From NCBI GenBank assembly GCA_029940375.1, contig JAPYUX010000007.1:1-34698 (forward strand): a DNA stretch of 34,698 nucleotides, written 5' to 3'. The translations under genes were made by a program, and so were the position numbers. The DNA comes from Dehalococcoidia bacterium. GTDB lineage: Bacteria; Chloroflexota; Dehalococcoidia; Lucifugimonadales; Lucifugimonadaceae. The notes beneath the pieces are model-generated. The model worked only from the letters and a program-made list of their open reading frames with translations, was not told the DNA's origin and searched no databases. Of this stretch, positions 1 to 9,598 are shown one piece after another; position 1 is the stretch's first letter, and each line of letters begins with the position of its first letter.

Positions 1-704
<704 letters not shown>

Positions 705-785
705 ACGGTCTTTTCATTCACTGTTCAATTTTCAAAGTACGCTATCATTAATTAATCTTTATGATTAAATAATCATTGAGAAAAA

Positions 786-814
786 ATAATAACAAAGGCT
801 TCAAGAAATGACAA
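786..814 (-). promoter_or_regulatory. Candidate rRNA promoter (sigma70-type)
   Basis: On the minus strand, TTGTCA (809-814) is followed after exactly 17 bp by TATTAT (786-791). Each hexamer matches the sigma70 consensus at five of six positions. Transcription would start near 779, giving a leader of about 75 nt before the 16S 5' end, which is reasonable for an rRNA operon. The same 190-bp gap must also hold the promoter for the rhodanese operon on the plus strand. A TATAAT at 824-829 is a possible -10 for it, without a convincing -35. Confidence 0.55.
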
Positions 815-892
815 CACCTAATTTATAATCATTAGCATGTGTTATTTTTGAAGCGTAATCAACATTGTAGCAAATAAATAGGAGTTTTATCT

Positions 893-1246
893 ATGGTGAA
901 AAGTAATCCAGGTGAACCATACTCTCGAATATCTTCAAGAGAAGCTTATGAAATGCAAAAAAATGAAGATGCGACCATTATTGACGTTCGCAATGAAGAT
1001 GAATATATATCCGGACATGTAACAAATGCAATCTGGGTACCCGTTGATGAAATTATTGAAAAATTTAATGAACTCCCTAAAGACAAGGATTTGCTTTTCA
1101 TTTGTGCAGTTGGCGCTAGGAGTGGATTAGCAGCAGAATATGCAAGTTCCTTAGGTATTGATTCGAAAAGATTATTTAATATTGAAGATGGGACTCCCAC
1201 TTGGATTAAAGAGGGATTACCAACCTCTTATAATAACGATTCATAA
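893..1246 (+). CDS. Single-domain rhodanese-like protein
   Basis: This 117-residue protein has one rhodanese domain: the IIDVRNEDEYISGHV segment (residues 29-43) and an active-site loop CAVGAR with Cys71 and an arginine at the loop end. The cysteine would carry a persulfide in sulfur transfer. The length fits a single-domain rhodanese with no signal peptide, so it should be cytoplasmic. The ATG follows GGAG with 8 nt spacing. It is the first gene of the methyl-cycle operon, and its TAA overlaps the next ATG by one base (TAATG). The sulfur acceptor is unknown; its position next to SAM-cycle genes suggests a role in sulfur handling, but that is inference. Confidence 0.88.
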   Translation: MVKSNPGEPYSRISSREAYEMQKNEDATIIDVRNEDEYISGHVTNAIWVPVDEIIEKFNELPKDKDLLFICAVGARSGLAAEYASSLGIDSKRLFNIEDGTPTWIKEGLPTSYNNDS

Positions 1247-2172
1247 TGAAGACTAATTCACAAGTATCTGTAGTTGGCTCAATAGCTTACGATGATCTCG
1301 TTACTTCTGAAGGCTCAAAAAGTAACCTTCTAGGAGGTTCAGCAATATATTTTTCAATCGCTGCATGCAACATGTCAAAGGTTTCTATTATAGGCTCTGT
1401 AGGAGAAGATTTCAGAAAGAAAGATTTGGAATTATTAGAATCCAAACAGATAAATATCAAAAACATTAATCATTCTAGAGGAACTACTTTTCGGTGGAAG
1501 GGAAGTTATGTAAATAATTCTGAGGAACCAGAAACTTTGATAACCAGTTTAGGTGTTTTTAAAGATTTTTCTCCATGCTTAAGTGAAGATATACAAAAAT
1601 CTCAATATGTTTTTCTAGCAAATATATCTCCTTTGCTTCAAAAAAAAATTTCAAAGAGTTTGATTAATCCTAAAAGAATTGTTGGTTTAGATACAATGAA
1701 TCATTGGATACTAGATATGAAAGAAGATTTAGAGTTTGTTATGAAAGATATAAATATCTTATTTATAAATAAAATTGAAGCTTTTTTATTGGCAAAATCT
1801 AAAAGCATTGAAGATTCAGCAAATTATATAATTGAGAAAGGACCAAAAATATGTATCATTAAAGATGGGAAAAATGGTTCATATCTTTATGTTAAAAATA
1901 ATGAGACTTTTTTTTGTCCAAGCTACAAAATTGATAAATTAATAGATCCAACTGGTGCAGGAGATTCATTTGCTGGCGGTTTTTTTGGTTATATTTCAAA
2001 TATTGATGAGCCTACGATAGAAGACTTTAAAGAAGCCATGATATATGGAACTGCTATTGCTTCAATAACCATTGAAGGATTTGGTATAAACAATTTATAT
2101 AACATTAGTAAAAATGATATTTGTAAAAGAGTTAAAGAAATAAAAAATCAATTAATCATGGAGAAAAAATGA
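1246..2172 (+). CDS. PfkB-family carbohydrate/nucleoside kinase (possible adenosine kinase)
   Basis: The protein (308 residues) is a ribokinase-fold kinase. It has the N-terminal GG substrate lid region (LLGGSAIYF, residues 28-36) and the C-terminal PfkB signature DPTGAGDSFAGG (234-245), where Asp240 is the catalytic base and GAGD forms the anion hole. It would phosphorylate a sugar or nucleoside with ATP in the cytoplasm. The family does not fix the substrate. Its placement, with a one-base overlap behind rhodanese and an ATGA overlap into ahcY, makes adenosine released by SAH hydrolysis a good candidate, so I suggest adenosine kinase as inference. A ribose or other sugar kinase remains possible. 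Confidence 0.85.
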   Translation: MKTNSQVSVVGSIAYDDLVTSEGSKSNLLGGSAIYFSIAACNMSKVSIIGSVGEDFRKKDLELLESKQINIKNINHSRGTTFRWKGSYVNNSEEPETLITSLGVFKDFSPCLSEDIQKSQYVFLANISPLLQKKISKSLINPKRIVGLDTMNHWILDMKEDLEFVMKDINILFINKIEAFLLAKSKSIEDSANYIIEKGPKICIIKDGKNGSYLYVKNNETFFCPSYKIDKLIDPTGAGDSFAGGFFGYISNIDEPTIEDFKEAMIYGTAIASITIEGFGINNLYNISKNDICKRVKEIKNQLIMEKK

Positions 2173-3419
2173 AATATGATATTAAAGACATAAATTTAGC
2201 TGAACAAGGTAGAAAAAAAGCAGAATGGGCTTCAAAAGAAATGCCTGTTTTAAAACAGATCAAAGAGCGCTTTCTTGAAGAGAAACCATTAAAAGATGTA
2301 AAAATATCTGGATGTTTACACGTGACTTCAGAAACAGCCAATCTAGCCTTAACTTTAAAGTCAGGTGGTGCAAAAATTTCTCTTTGTGCGTCTAATCCTC
2401 TTTCCACCCAAGATGATGTAGCAGCTTATTTGGTTAGTGAGAATATTCCTGTGTTTGCTATTAATGGTGAAGATAATAAAACATACTATAAACATATAAG
2501 TTCTGTGGTAGAAGAAAAACCAAATATAACTATAGATGATGGTGCCGACCTCGTTGCATATCTTCATAAAGAAAAACCAGAATTAATGTCTGAGATTATT
2601 GGAGGGATGGAAGAGACTACGACTGGTGTTATTAGATTGAAAGCACTAGCAAAGGAAAAAAAATTAAAATATCCAATTATAGCCGCAAATGACTCTCAGA
2701 CTAAACATATGTTTGATAATAGATATGGTACAGGGCAAAGTACTTTAGATGGAATAATTAGAGCAACAAATATTTTGTTATCAGGGAAAAATTTTGTAAT
2801 CATAGGGTATGGATGGTGTGGAAGAGGTTTAGCACAAAGAGCGAAAGGAATGGGTGCACAAACAATTGTATGTGAAATAGACCCTATTAAGGCTTTAGAA
2901 GCGGTGATGGATGGTCATCAAGTAATGAAAATGGAAGAAGCTTCAAAATTAGGAGATATTTTTGTCACGGTTACTGGAGGTTTACACGCTATAAACAAAA
3001 AACATTTAGAAAATTTGAAAGATGGAGCTATAATAGCAAATTCTGGTCATTTTAACGTAGAAATAGATATAGAATCTTTGGAAAAAATGAGTGAAACAAA
3101 AAAATCAGTCAGACCTTTTGTGGAAGAATATTCATTAGAAAATGGAAAAAAGATATGTTTACTAGGAGAAGGAAGATTGATAAATCTTGCTGCAGCAGAA
3201 GGACATCCACCTTCAGTAATGGATATGAGTTTCGCAAATCAGGCTCTAGGATGCGAATTTCTTTACAAAAATCAATCTTTGGCTTTGAGTGTACACGTAT
3301 TATCTCCGGAGATTGATAAACAAATTGCGTCTTTAAAGTTAGAAGGTATGAAAATGAATTATGATGTTTTGACAGATACACAAAAAAAATATTTGAATTC
3401 ATGGGATATGGGAACTTAA
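2169..3419 (+). CDS. ahcY: S-adenosylhomocysteine hydrolase
   Basis: Catalyses reversible hydrolysis of S-adenosylhomocysteine to adenosine and homocysteine. At 416 residues it is the shorter bacterial/archaeal form, resembling Thermotoga-type enzymes. The expected catalytic positions are visible: His51 in LHVTSETAN, Asp123/Asp124 in DDGADL, Glu149 in MEETTTG, and Lys179 and Asp183 in [14 protein letters not shown]. The NAD-binding loop is GYGWCGRG (213-220). The cysteine after YG that occurs in the long form is replaced by YGTGQ. The protein ends LNSWDMGT and lacks the long-form C-terminal Lys-Tyr tail. It overlaps the kinase gene by 4 nt and is followed 4 nt later by metK, so SAM synthesis and SAH removal are probably co-expressed. 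Confidence 0.97.
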   Translation: MKYDIKDINLAEQGRKKAEWASKEMPVLKQIKERFLEEKPLKDVKISGCLHVTSETANLALTLKSGGAKISLCASNPLSTQDDVAAYLVSENIPVFAINGEDNKTYYKHISSVVEEKPNITIDDGADLVAYLHKEKPELMSEIIGGMEETTTGVIRLKALAKEKKLKYPIIAANDSQTKHMFDNRYGTGQSTLDGIIRATNILLSGKNFVIIGYGWCGRGLAQRAKGMGAQTIVCEIDPIKALEAVMDGHQVMKMEEASKLGDIFVTVTGGLHAINKKHLENLKDGAIIANSGHFNVEIDIESLEKMSETKKSVRPFVEEYSLENGKKICLLGEGRLINLAAAEGHPPSVMDMSFANQALGCEFLYKNQSLALSVHVLSPEIDKQIASLKLEGMKMNYDVLTDTQKKYLNSWDMGT

Positions 3420-3423
3420 CACT

Positions 3424-4626
3424 ATGACAAAAAATTACTTTTTTACCTCTGAGTCTGTTTCAGAAGGTCATCCTGATAAAATGTGCGACCAGATCTCCGA
3501 TGCTATTTTGGATGCTTGTTTAGCTCAGGATCCAATGAGTCGCGTTGCTTGTGAAACAGCAGTTAAGGGCTTTGAAGATGAAAGAACAGGCTTAGTATTG
3601 GTATTTGGAGAAATTACAACTAAGGCAAGTATAAATTACGAAAAAATAGTTAAAAATACAATCGGCAAAATCGGTTATACCAAACCTGCATATAATTGGA
3701 CAAACGATTCTATAGAAATTCTTATTAAAATAGCAGAACAGTCACCCGACATTAAAGATGGCGTTGATATTTCAAGAGAAAATAGATTAGTTCAAACAAA
3801 TGAAGACTTGGGTGAAGGTGCGGGAGATCAAGGTATGATGTTTGGTTATGCTTGTAACGAAACTAAAGAAAAGATGCCCTTAGCTATTACTTTGGCTCAC
3901 AATTTGGTCAAAGAATTAGCATTAGTAAGAAAATCTCATAAATTAGAATATCTAAGACCAGACTCTAAAAGTCAGGTTACTTTAGAATACGATCATAATG
4001 ATCAACCTATAAGAGTTGATACTATTTTAATCTCTACTCAACATGATGATGGAATTTCAAATGAACAAATTGAAAGAGATTTGATAGAGCATGTTATAAA
4101 TAAAAAAATAAATCCTGAGCTTATGGATAATGAGACTAAAATATTAATTAATCCGTCAGGAAAGTTTGTAATAGGAGGTCCAGTAGGTGATGCTGGATTA
4201 ACTGGAAGAAAAATTATAGTTGATACCTATGGAGGAGCGTCAAAGCACGGAGGAGGAGCATTTTCAGGTAAAGATCCAACAAAAGTAGATAGGTCTGGAG
4301 CTTATGCTGCTAGACATATAGCAAAAAATATAATTGCAGCCAATTTATCCAAAAGAGTAGAGGTTCAAATATCTTATGCAATCGGTCAAGCTGAACCCAT
4401 ATCTGTCATGGTAGACACTTTCGGAACAGGAATAATTGAGGATCATCTTATTGCGAAAGTTGTAAAAGCAAATTTTGATTTAAGACCAAAAGCGATAATT
4501 GAAAGATTAAAATTAAGAAATCCGATCTATGAACAAGTAGCATCTTATGGACATTTTGGCAGAGACGATCTTGATCTTTCGTGGGAAGAAACTGATTTTG
4601 TAAAATTATTAAATAAAGCAATTTAA
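3424..4626 (+). CDS. metK: S-adenosylmethionine synthetase (methionine adenosyltransferase)
   Basis: Makes SAM from methionine and ATP with release of phosphate and pyrophosphate. The 400-residue length is normal. Signatures are [11 protein letters not shown] (residues 9-19, with the catalytic His16), GAGDQG (132-137) and the P-loop-like [16 protein letters not shown] (276-291). It lies 4 nt after ahcY and about 10 nt before the phosphohexomutase gene in the same operon. No unusual substitution was seen. It is the best-conserved member of this cluster, and I am confident of the assignment. Confidence 0.98.
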   Translation: MTKNYFFTSESVSEGHPDKMCDQISDAILDACLAQDPMSRVACETAVKGFEDERTGLVLVFGEITTKASINYEKIVKNTIGKIGYTKPAYNWTNDSIEILIKIAEQSPDIKDGVDISRENRLVQTNEDLGEGAGDQGMMFGYACNETKEKMPLAITLAHNLVKELALVRKSHKLEYLRPDSKSQVTLEYDHNDQPIRVDTILISTQHDDGISNEQIERDLIEHVINKKINPELMDNETKILINPSGKFVIGGPVGDAGLTGRKIIVDTYGGASKHGGGAFSGKDPTKVDRSGAYAARHIAKNIIAANLSKRVEVQISYAIGQAEPISVMVDTFGTGIIEDHLIAKVVKANFDLRPKAIIERLKLRNPIYEQVASYGHFGRDDLDLSWEETDFVKLLNKAI

Positions 4627-4636
4627 AATAATTTCT

Positions 4637-6049
4637 ATGAAAAATAAAGTGAAATTTGGAACAGATGGTTGGAGAGCAACTCCATCTATGGGTTTGAATA
4701 ATAAAAACATTATGATTTGTGCTCAATCATTTTCAGACTATATTAATCGAAAATATTTGATGAACCAAAAAAAAATATTAATTGGTTATGACACTCGTAA
4801 AGATTCAAAAAAATATGCTGAATTAACATATAAAGTATTGGAATCTAACAACATAGAAGCATTCATAACTTCACGTCCAACACCTACTCCAATTTGTAGT
4901 TTTCATATAAAAAACTCAGATAAAATTGGAGGAGTTATAATTACTGCTTCACATAATTCAAAAGACTGGAATGGCTTCAAAATCAGATCAGGAGATGGAG
5001 TGAGTTTTAATGAAAAAGAGACAAAAAAAATAGAGAGTATTGTTGATTATTACTCTAATAATAATGACAAAATAAAATTTAAAAAAATAATAAAAATAAA
5101 AAAATTAGACATCATCAAAGCATATCTTGAAGCCCTAAGAAACATAATAGATTTTGATCAGTTGAAAAAAATCAATAAAACAATTTGTGTAGATTATATG
5201 CATGGCTCAGTATCAGGAATATTAGATAAAATTCTTCCAATAAACACAAAGTTTTTAAGAGAAAATTTGGATCACACTTTTCCAAATATGGAACAACCTG
5301 AACCAATTCTAAAAAACTTAACCCCTTTAGTAAATGACATCAAAGATAATAAGTTTACTGTAGGTATCGCATTTGATGGAGATGGTGACAGACTGGGAGT
5401 AGTAGATGAAAATGGAAAATTTCAAAATGCAACTGATGTTTTTGCTATCTTATCAAACCATGTTTTAAAAAAATACAAATCATCAGAAAGTATTGGTACG
5501 ACTGTTACTATGCCAACAATTATTGAAGAGGTAGCAAAAAAAAACAAATCTAAAATCTTTAGAACACCTGTGGGTTTTAAAAATTTAGCCCCCTTACTAG
5601 AAGAATCAAAAGTAATTTTTGCTGGAGAAGAGAGTGGCGGTTATTCGATAAAAAACCATGTATCTGATAAAGATGGAATTTTATCAGCTCTTTTGTATTT
5701 AGAATGTTTAGCTACAAATAATTGTAAACCAAGTGATTTATTGAAAAATATCCAAAAAGAATTTGGAATGAAAAGCTATCAAAGAATCGATCTAAAGTTT
5801 AATGAAAAAGATCGTAAAAAAGTATTAGTGAAACTTTCTGATTTACATAAAAATTTCAGTGATAACAATTCCTTAATAAAGGTAGATAAAACTGATGGAA
5901 TTAAATTTTTCCTAACAAATGATGAATGGGTTTTAATAAGAGAGTCAGGAACTGAACCATTATTAAGGATATATATAGAAAGTCACTCTGAGGAAAAAAT
6001 AAATCTATTGAAAAACAAAGTTTTATCTTTCTTAGAAATTGAATTTTAA
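4637..6049 (+). CDS. Alpha-D-phosphohexomutase family protein (phosphoglucomutase/phosphomannomutase-like)
   Basis: A 470-residue four-domain phosphosugar mutase. It shows the N-terminal FGTDGWRA (7-14), the phosphoserine loop TASHN with Ser105, the metal-binding loop DGDGDR (247-252), the sugar-binding GEESGG (330-335) and the C-terminal phosphate-binding RESGTEP (435-441), so it should be active. The exact sugar cannot be read from sequence. No clear Shine-Dalgarno precedes the ATG. It closes the methyl-cycle operon and its last 18 bp overlap the 3' end of mtnP on the other strand. Because some members of this superfamily work as phosphopentomutases, interconversion of ribose-1-P and ribose-5-P after nucleoside phosphorolysis is a possible role here, but that is inference. 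Confidence 0.9.
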   Translation: MKNKVKFGTDGWRATPSMGLNNKNIMICAQSFSDYINRKYLMNQKKILIGYDTRKDSKKYAELTYKVLESNNIEAFITSRPTPTPICSFHIKNSDKIGGVIITASHNSKDWNGFKIRSGDGVSFNEKETKKIESIVDYYSNNNDKIKFKKIIKIKKLDIIKAYLEALRNIIDFDQLKKINKTICVDYMHGSVSGILDKILPINTKFLRENLDHTFPNMEQPEPILKNLTPLVNDIKDNKFTVGIAFDGDGDRLGVVDENGKFQNATDVFAILSNHVLKKYKSSESIGTTVTMPTIIEEVAKKNKSKIFRTPVGFKNLAPLLEESKVIFAGEESGGYSIKNHVSDKDGILSALLYLECLATNNCKPSDLLKNIQKEFGMKSYQRIDLKFNEKDRKKVLVKLSDLHKNFSDNNSLIKVDKTDGIKFFLTNDEWVLIRESGTEPLLRIYIESHSEEKINLLKNKVLSFLEIEF

Positions 6050-6865
6050 ATTTTTTCTATATTTTTTATCTGTCACAATATTGTTTTGAAAAGAATCATT
6101 ATTTTCAGTTTCTTCATGTAGTTGAAATATAGTAATCAAATCTTTTAACAATTTTTTCATTTTGTTATTCATTTTCAACAAATTTTTTTCAACGGTTGTT
6201 ACATCTACCGGAGGTTTCGAATCATCCCACGAATCAAAATCAGTAACAAGTGCAAAGCCTATATAGCATAACCCTACTTCTCTTGCTAATTTTGCCTCAG
6301 GAGGTACAGTCATTCCTATTAAATCTCCTCCCAATTTTTTATACATACGTGATTCAGCTCTAGTTGAAAAAGAAGGTCCAGATATACCTACATAATTTCC
6401 ACCAAACTTAATTTCATGATTTAATTGATTTGAGTAATTTTTGATTTGATTAAATAATTTTTTGCAAATAGGATCAGCTAAAGAAGCATGCCCAACTAAA
6501 TTTTTATCATAAAAACTTATATTTTTATTTACAGTATTATCAATATATTGATCAATCATGACAATATCTCCTGGTAGATAATTATCATTAAGTGATCCTA
6601 CAGCTGATATTGATAGTACAGTTGTCACATTAGATTTAAACAAAGCTTCAATGTTAGCCTTATAATTTATTTGGTCTGGTGGAATAATATGACCTCTTGC
6701 ATGTCGAGGTAAAAAAGCAATTGGAACATCATTCAGCAAACCATAAAGTAGTAAATCAGATGGTTTCCCGTAAACACAATCCAAATTTACCCATTGAGCT
6801 TCCTTAATGTCTTTGGAAAAATCAACTCCACTTCCTCCAATTATTCCTACTCTTTTGTCTATCAA
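6032..6865 (-). CDS. mtnP: 5'-methylthioadenosine phosphorylase
   Basis: Cleaves methylthioadenosine with phosphate to adenine and 5-methylthioribose-1-phosphate. The 277-residue protein belongs to the trimeric PNP/MTAP family. It has GIIGGSGV (7-14), the phosphate/ribose segment FLPRHARGH (51-59), FSTRAES (166-172) and TDFDSW (208-213). The two aspartates in the last motif favour adenine over 6-oxopurines. The start is TTG: an in-frame stop lies three codons upstream and the N-terminal glycine loop fits the family, with a weak GAG as ribosome site. A low-complexity, Asn/Lys-rich tail of about 30 residues extends past the usual end and overlaps the mutase gene. Tail-to-tail placement beside metK and ahcY supports a shared SAM-recycling role. 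Confidence 0.93.
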   Translation of the reverse strand: MIDKRVGIIGGSGVDFSKDIKEAQWVNLDCVYGKPSDLLLYGLLNDVPIAFLPRHARGHIIPPDQINYKANIEALFKSNVTTVLSISAVGSLNDNYLPGDIVMIDQYIDNTVNKNISFYDKNLVGHASLADPICKKLFNQIKNYSNQLNHEIKFGGNYVGISGPSFSTRAESRMYKKLGGDLIGMTVPPEAKLAREVGLCYIGFALVTDFDSWDDSKPPVDVTTVEKNLLKMNNKMKKLLKDLITIFQLHEETENNDSFQNNIVTDKKYRKNLKFNF

Positions 6866-6947
6866 TTTATCTCAAACTTTAATATATTATTTAATTCTAT
6901 AATTATTTATTTTATTATAATTAAATTTATATTTTTTTGTAAAAATG

Positions 6948-7034
6948 GCCGGGGTGGCGGAATGGTAGACGCGCCAGACTTAAAATCTGTTGTCCTGATA
7001 GGACGTGGGAGTTCGAGTCTCCCCCTCGGCACCA
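6948..7034 (+). tRNA. tRNA-Leu(UAA)
   Basis: The acceptor GCCGGGG (6948-6954) pairs with CCTCGGC (7024-7030). The anticodon loop CTTAAAA (6979-6985) gives anticodon TAA at 6981-6983. A long variable arm around TGTCCTGATAGGACG is typical of class II tRNA-Leu. The T arm is GGGAGTTCGAGTCTCCC. CCA is encoded at 7032-7034. The last 34 nt are identical, in inverted orientation, to tRNA-Leu(GAG) at 10835-10868. Confidence 0.95.
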
Positions 7035-7077
7035 AAGCTAAAGTTTGGTAGAGTTTGATACAATAAAATTATCCTAT

Positions 7078-7153
7078 GGCGACGTGGCGAAGTGGCTAAC
7101 GCAGTGGTTTGCAAAACCTCCATTCATGGGTTCGAATCCCATCGTCGCCTCCA
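7078..7153 (+). tRNA. tRNA-Cys(GCA)
   Basis: GGCGACG (7078-7084) pairs with CGTCGCC (7143-7149). The anticodon loop TTGCAAA gives anticodon GCA. The T arm is ATGGGTTCGAATCCCAT. CCA is encoded at 7151-7153. One T-T mismatch is visible in the anticodon stem. It lies 43 bp after tRNA-Leu(UAA), probably in the same transcript, and only 5 bp separate CCA from the stop codon of the convergent NHL-repeat gene. Confidence 0.94.
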
Positions 7154-7158
7154 AAGAC

Positions 7159-8172
7159 CTATATCTTATAAACTTTATTGTAAACTTGAATTCTATGTCT
7201 ACTACTGTCAACAATAAGTAAATTTCCCTTATGAAAAGTTAGAGAAGTTGGACACCAAAAAAGCTTTTCTATATGGGCAGATTCGTTAAATGGATCATTT
7301 TTAAAACTTTCTAGTTCAAAGACTAGCTTTGATTTTAATCTTGCTTCTTTTTCCTCAACATTAGTATTTAAAAAATCTTTAGCCCATTCTGATAAAGTAG
7401 CTTCACCTCTATTTGAGCATAAGAAATCACCCTCTTTATCAAAAACTTTCAATTTATGATTCCCCCAATCAGATATATATATATTGCCCTTATCATCTAT
7501 AGCACATGAAGATGGATGGAGTATATTTTCTTCTTGATCGCCTTTTGATCCTACGGATCTGACAAATTCACCATTAGTAGTAAATTCTTGAATCCTGTGA
7601 TTTCCCCAATCAGATACATATAATCTATCATCAGAATGAAAAGTTATTCCCCAAGGTAAATATAAATTACCTTCAGATGTCCCCTGAGAAGAAAATTTCT
7701 GAATAAAGTTACCTTCTTCATCAAAAACTTGAATTCTTCCATTTCGATGATCTACAATATACAACTTGTTTTCATTATCAAAAACTAGCCCATTAGGTCC
7801 ATCAAATTCACCATCACCCTTACCAAATTGACCAAAAGAAGATATAAATTTACCCTCGGTTGTCATTATTGTTATTTTATTTAGATATTCATCTGAAACA
7901 TAAATCTTATCTGAATTACTAATCGCAATAGAAGATGGCCACATAAATTGTCCATCTTGAGTCCCAAAAGAAGCAAATGTACCATGATATTCTTCATTCA
8001 TATCCATTACTGTAATTCTGCATCCTCTAGTGTCATAATCATGACCTCTTCCAAGAACATAAATACGATTGTTACTATCAAAAGATAAATCAAAAGGATA
8101 ATAAAACCCTCTACCTTGCATAGCAGCTATGCCCATAGTTTTTCTACTTTCAATTTTAAAAGAAGTAGTCAT
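7159..8172 (-). CDS. NHL-repeat six-bladed beta-propeller protein
   Basis: The 337-residue protein is almost wholly made of NHL-type repeats. About six blades are visible, each with a P-x-G/S-[IL]-x-F/I strand, an [IL]Y[VI]xD strand (SDKIYVSDEY, NKLYIVDHRN, DRLYVSDWGN, GNIYISDWGN) and an [IV]xVF/Y closing strand. Such propellers are usually binding scaffolds or carry lyase-like activity; none can be assigned here. There is no signal peptide or membrane helix. The gene starts one base after the DUF1800 stop codon, so it is almost certainly the third gene of the DUF1501-DUF1800-NHL operon. Its end abuts tRNA-Cys with no room for a separate terminator. Confidence 0.92.
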   Translation of the reverse strand: MTTSFKIESRKTMGIAAMQGRGFYYPFDLSFDSNNRIYVLGRGHDYDTRGCRITVMDMNEEYHGTFASFGTQDGQFMWPSSIAISNSDKIYVSDEYLNKITIMTTEGKFISSFGQFGKGDGEFDGPNGLVFDNENKLYIVDHRNGRIQVFDEEGNFIQKFSSQGTSEGNLYLPWGITFHSDDRLYVSDWGNHRIQEFTTNGEFVRSVGSKGDQEENILHPSSCAIDDKGNIYISDWGNHKLKVFDKEGDFLCSNRGEATLSEWAKDFLNTNVEEKEARLKSKLVFELESFKNDPFNESAHIEKLFWCPTSLTFHKGNLLIVDSSRHRIQVYNKVYKI

Positions 8173-8173
8173 A

Positions 8174-9595
8174 TTATGTTCTCTGGTATTCAGGCATGGC
8201 TCCTACTAATTGGAGAAATTCAGATAAGTTATCATCAGTTAGATCTTTTTCAGAATCTATTTTTGACTTCACAAAATCATTTAAAGTTTCTTTAGTAGTT
8301 TTTGATACAATAATTGCACCTAGTTCTTCTAAGACAATTTCTATTAAAAACTCAGGAGTAAATTGATTAGAAATATTTGATTTAATATTATCTATAATTT
8401 TCCTAATGCCTAAATTGTTCACATTACCTAATTTTGAAGATGAAAAGTTAACACGTTCTACTACAGTTCCTGAGTCTAGCCACTCTGTGCCCCAATGCCA
8501 TCCTTCTACAGATGGCGGATTCATCGCATGTTGACCCATGAATTGTGTATGGGAATTAGTTAATGATTGTTCCTTATCGGGTCGATGAAATTCCTTGGTT
8601 ATTCTAAGAGTGCCAGCAACTAGTTCTATAGGGCTCTTAACTCTTTTATTCCATACTTTCTCAGATTTAAAGAATTTTGATTTAAATAAAAATCTCAACA
8701 TTTCTTTTATGTTATATCCTTTATCAAAATAAACTTCTGATAGTGCTTCTATAGCTTCAGGATTGTTTGGTTTTTTATAAGGCCATTCTGGCACCGGAGG
8801 TTCATCCTCTACAAAAAAACTATAAATATGCCTAGATATGAATTTTGCAGTAGCTTTTTGCTTACAAATTATTTCAATTATATCTTCACCATTAAATTTT
8901 CCTGTCTCACCTAGAAATGTTTTCTCATCTCCATCATGATCATCTTCTTTATATTCAAAATGCATAGCTAATCGACCATATGGCCAAACAGAATCTCTCT
9001 GAGACTTAGCAGTCATATAATCTTTATTAGCAATTGTCCAACCAGTAAAAGCTCTAGCCACTTCCTTAATATCCTTTTCTGTATAATTTCCAGTCCCCAT
9101 AGAGAAAAGTTCAAGCAGTTCTCTACCATAATTTTCATTAATTGCGCCTTTATGACTTTCACAGTTATCTAGCCATATAATCATTGCAGGATCTTTAGAG
9201 AGTTGAAGAAGTAAGTCTTGATAATTACCTAAGCCATAATTTGAAAACATTTTTATCTGATCAGCCAATACATATCCATTTGCTAATTTTGCATAACCTG
9301 TAGCAAAAATACCGTGCCAGAAAAGTGAAATTTTATCCTTGAAAGGAAAATCGCTCCAAACCATTCTATAAAGCCAAGTAGCACCATTTGCAGAACTACC
9401 CATTGGTGATTCATAATCAGGTTGATATCGATTTATCATATGAGTTGAGACTTCATAATTTGGTTCTAAATCTAGGATTTCATCAACTTGATTATCGTAT
9501 CCTTTTTTAACATATTTATTTAATTCATCTTTAGTTGAACCAAATCCTACCCTTCTCATTAGGTGGGCCATTAATAAAATTTCATTGCTTGACAT
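8174..9595 (-). CDS. DUF1800 family protein
   Basis: A 473-residue member of the DUF1800 family. Recognisable blocks are HLMRRVGFGST near the N-terminus, NYGRELLELFSMGTGNYTEKD followed by ARAFTGW in the middle, and GQHAMNPPSVEGWHWGTEWL towards the C-terminus. The biochemical function of the family is unknown. Family members in other phyla are often exported, but this one starts MSSNEILLMAHLMRR with no signal peptide. It is 3 nt downstream of the DUF1501 gene and 1 nt upstream of the NHL gene. DUF1500/1800-type pairs are a known genomic association, so the two proteins probably act together. The quoted blocks are direct sequence observations; the joint role is inferred. Confidence 0.93.
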   Translation of the reverse strand: MSSNEILLMAHLMRRVGFGSTKDELNKYVKKGYDNQVDEILDLEPNYEVSTHMINRYQPDYESPMGSSANGATWLYRMVWSDFPFKDKISLFWHGIFATGYAKLANGYVLADQIKMFSNYGLGNYQDLLLQLSKDPAMIIWLDNCESHKGAINENYGRELLELFSMGTGNYTEKDIKEVARAFTGWTIANKDYMTAKSQRDSVWPYGRLAMHFEYKEDDHDGDEKTFLGETGKFNGEDIIEIICKQKATAKFISRHIYSFFVEDEPPVPEWPYKKPNNPEAIEALSEVYFDKGYNIKEMLRFLFKSKFFKSEKVWNKRVKSPIELVAGTLRITKEFHRPDKEQSLTNSHTQFMGQHAMNPPSVEGWHWGTEWLDSGTVVERVNFSSSKLGNVNNLGIRKIIDNIKSNISNQFTPEFLIEIVLEELGAIIVSKTTKETLNDFVKSKIDSEKDLTDDNLSEFLQLVGAMPEYQRT

Positions 9596-9598
9596 TGT

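Noticed and set aside
6032-6049. 18-bp tail overlap of the mutase and mtnP genes as a sign of a frameshift
   Set aside because: Both C-termini are reached after complete family motifs; only low-complexity tails overlap.
6347-6376. Loss of arginine in the mtnP GPRFSTRAES motif (here GPSFSTRAES)
   Set aside because: I recall this position varying (Ala, Gln and others) among bacterial relatives, so it is not strong evidence of altered function.
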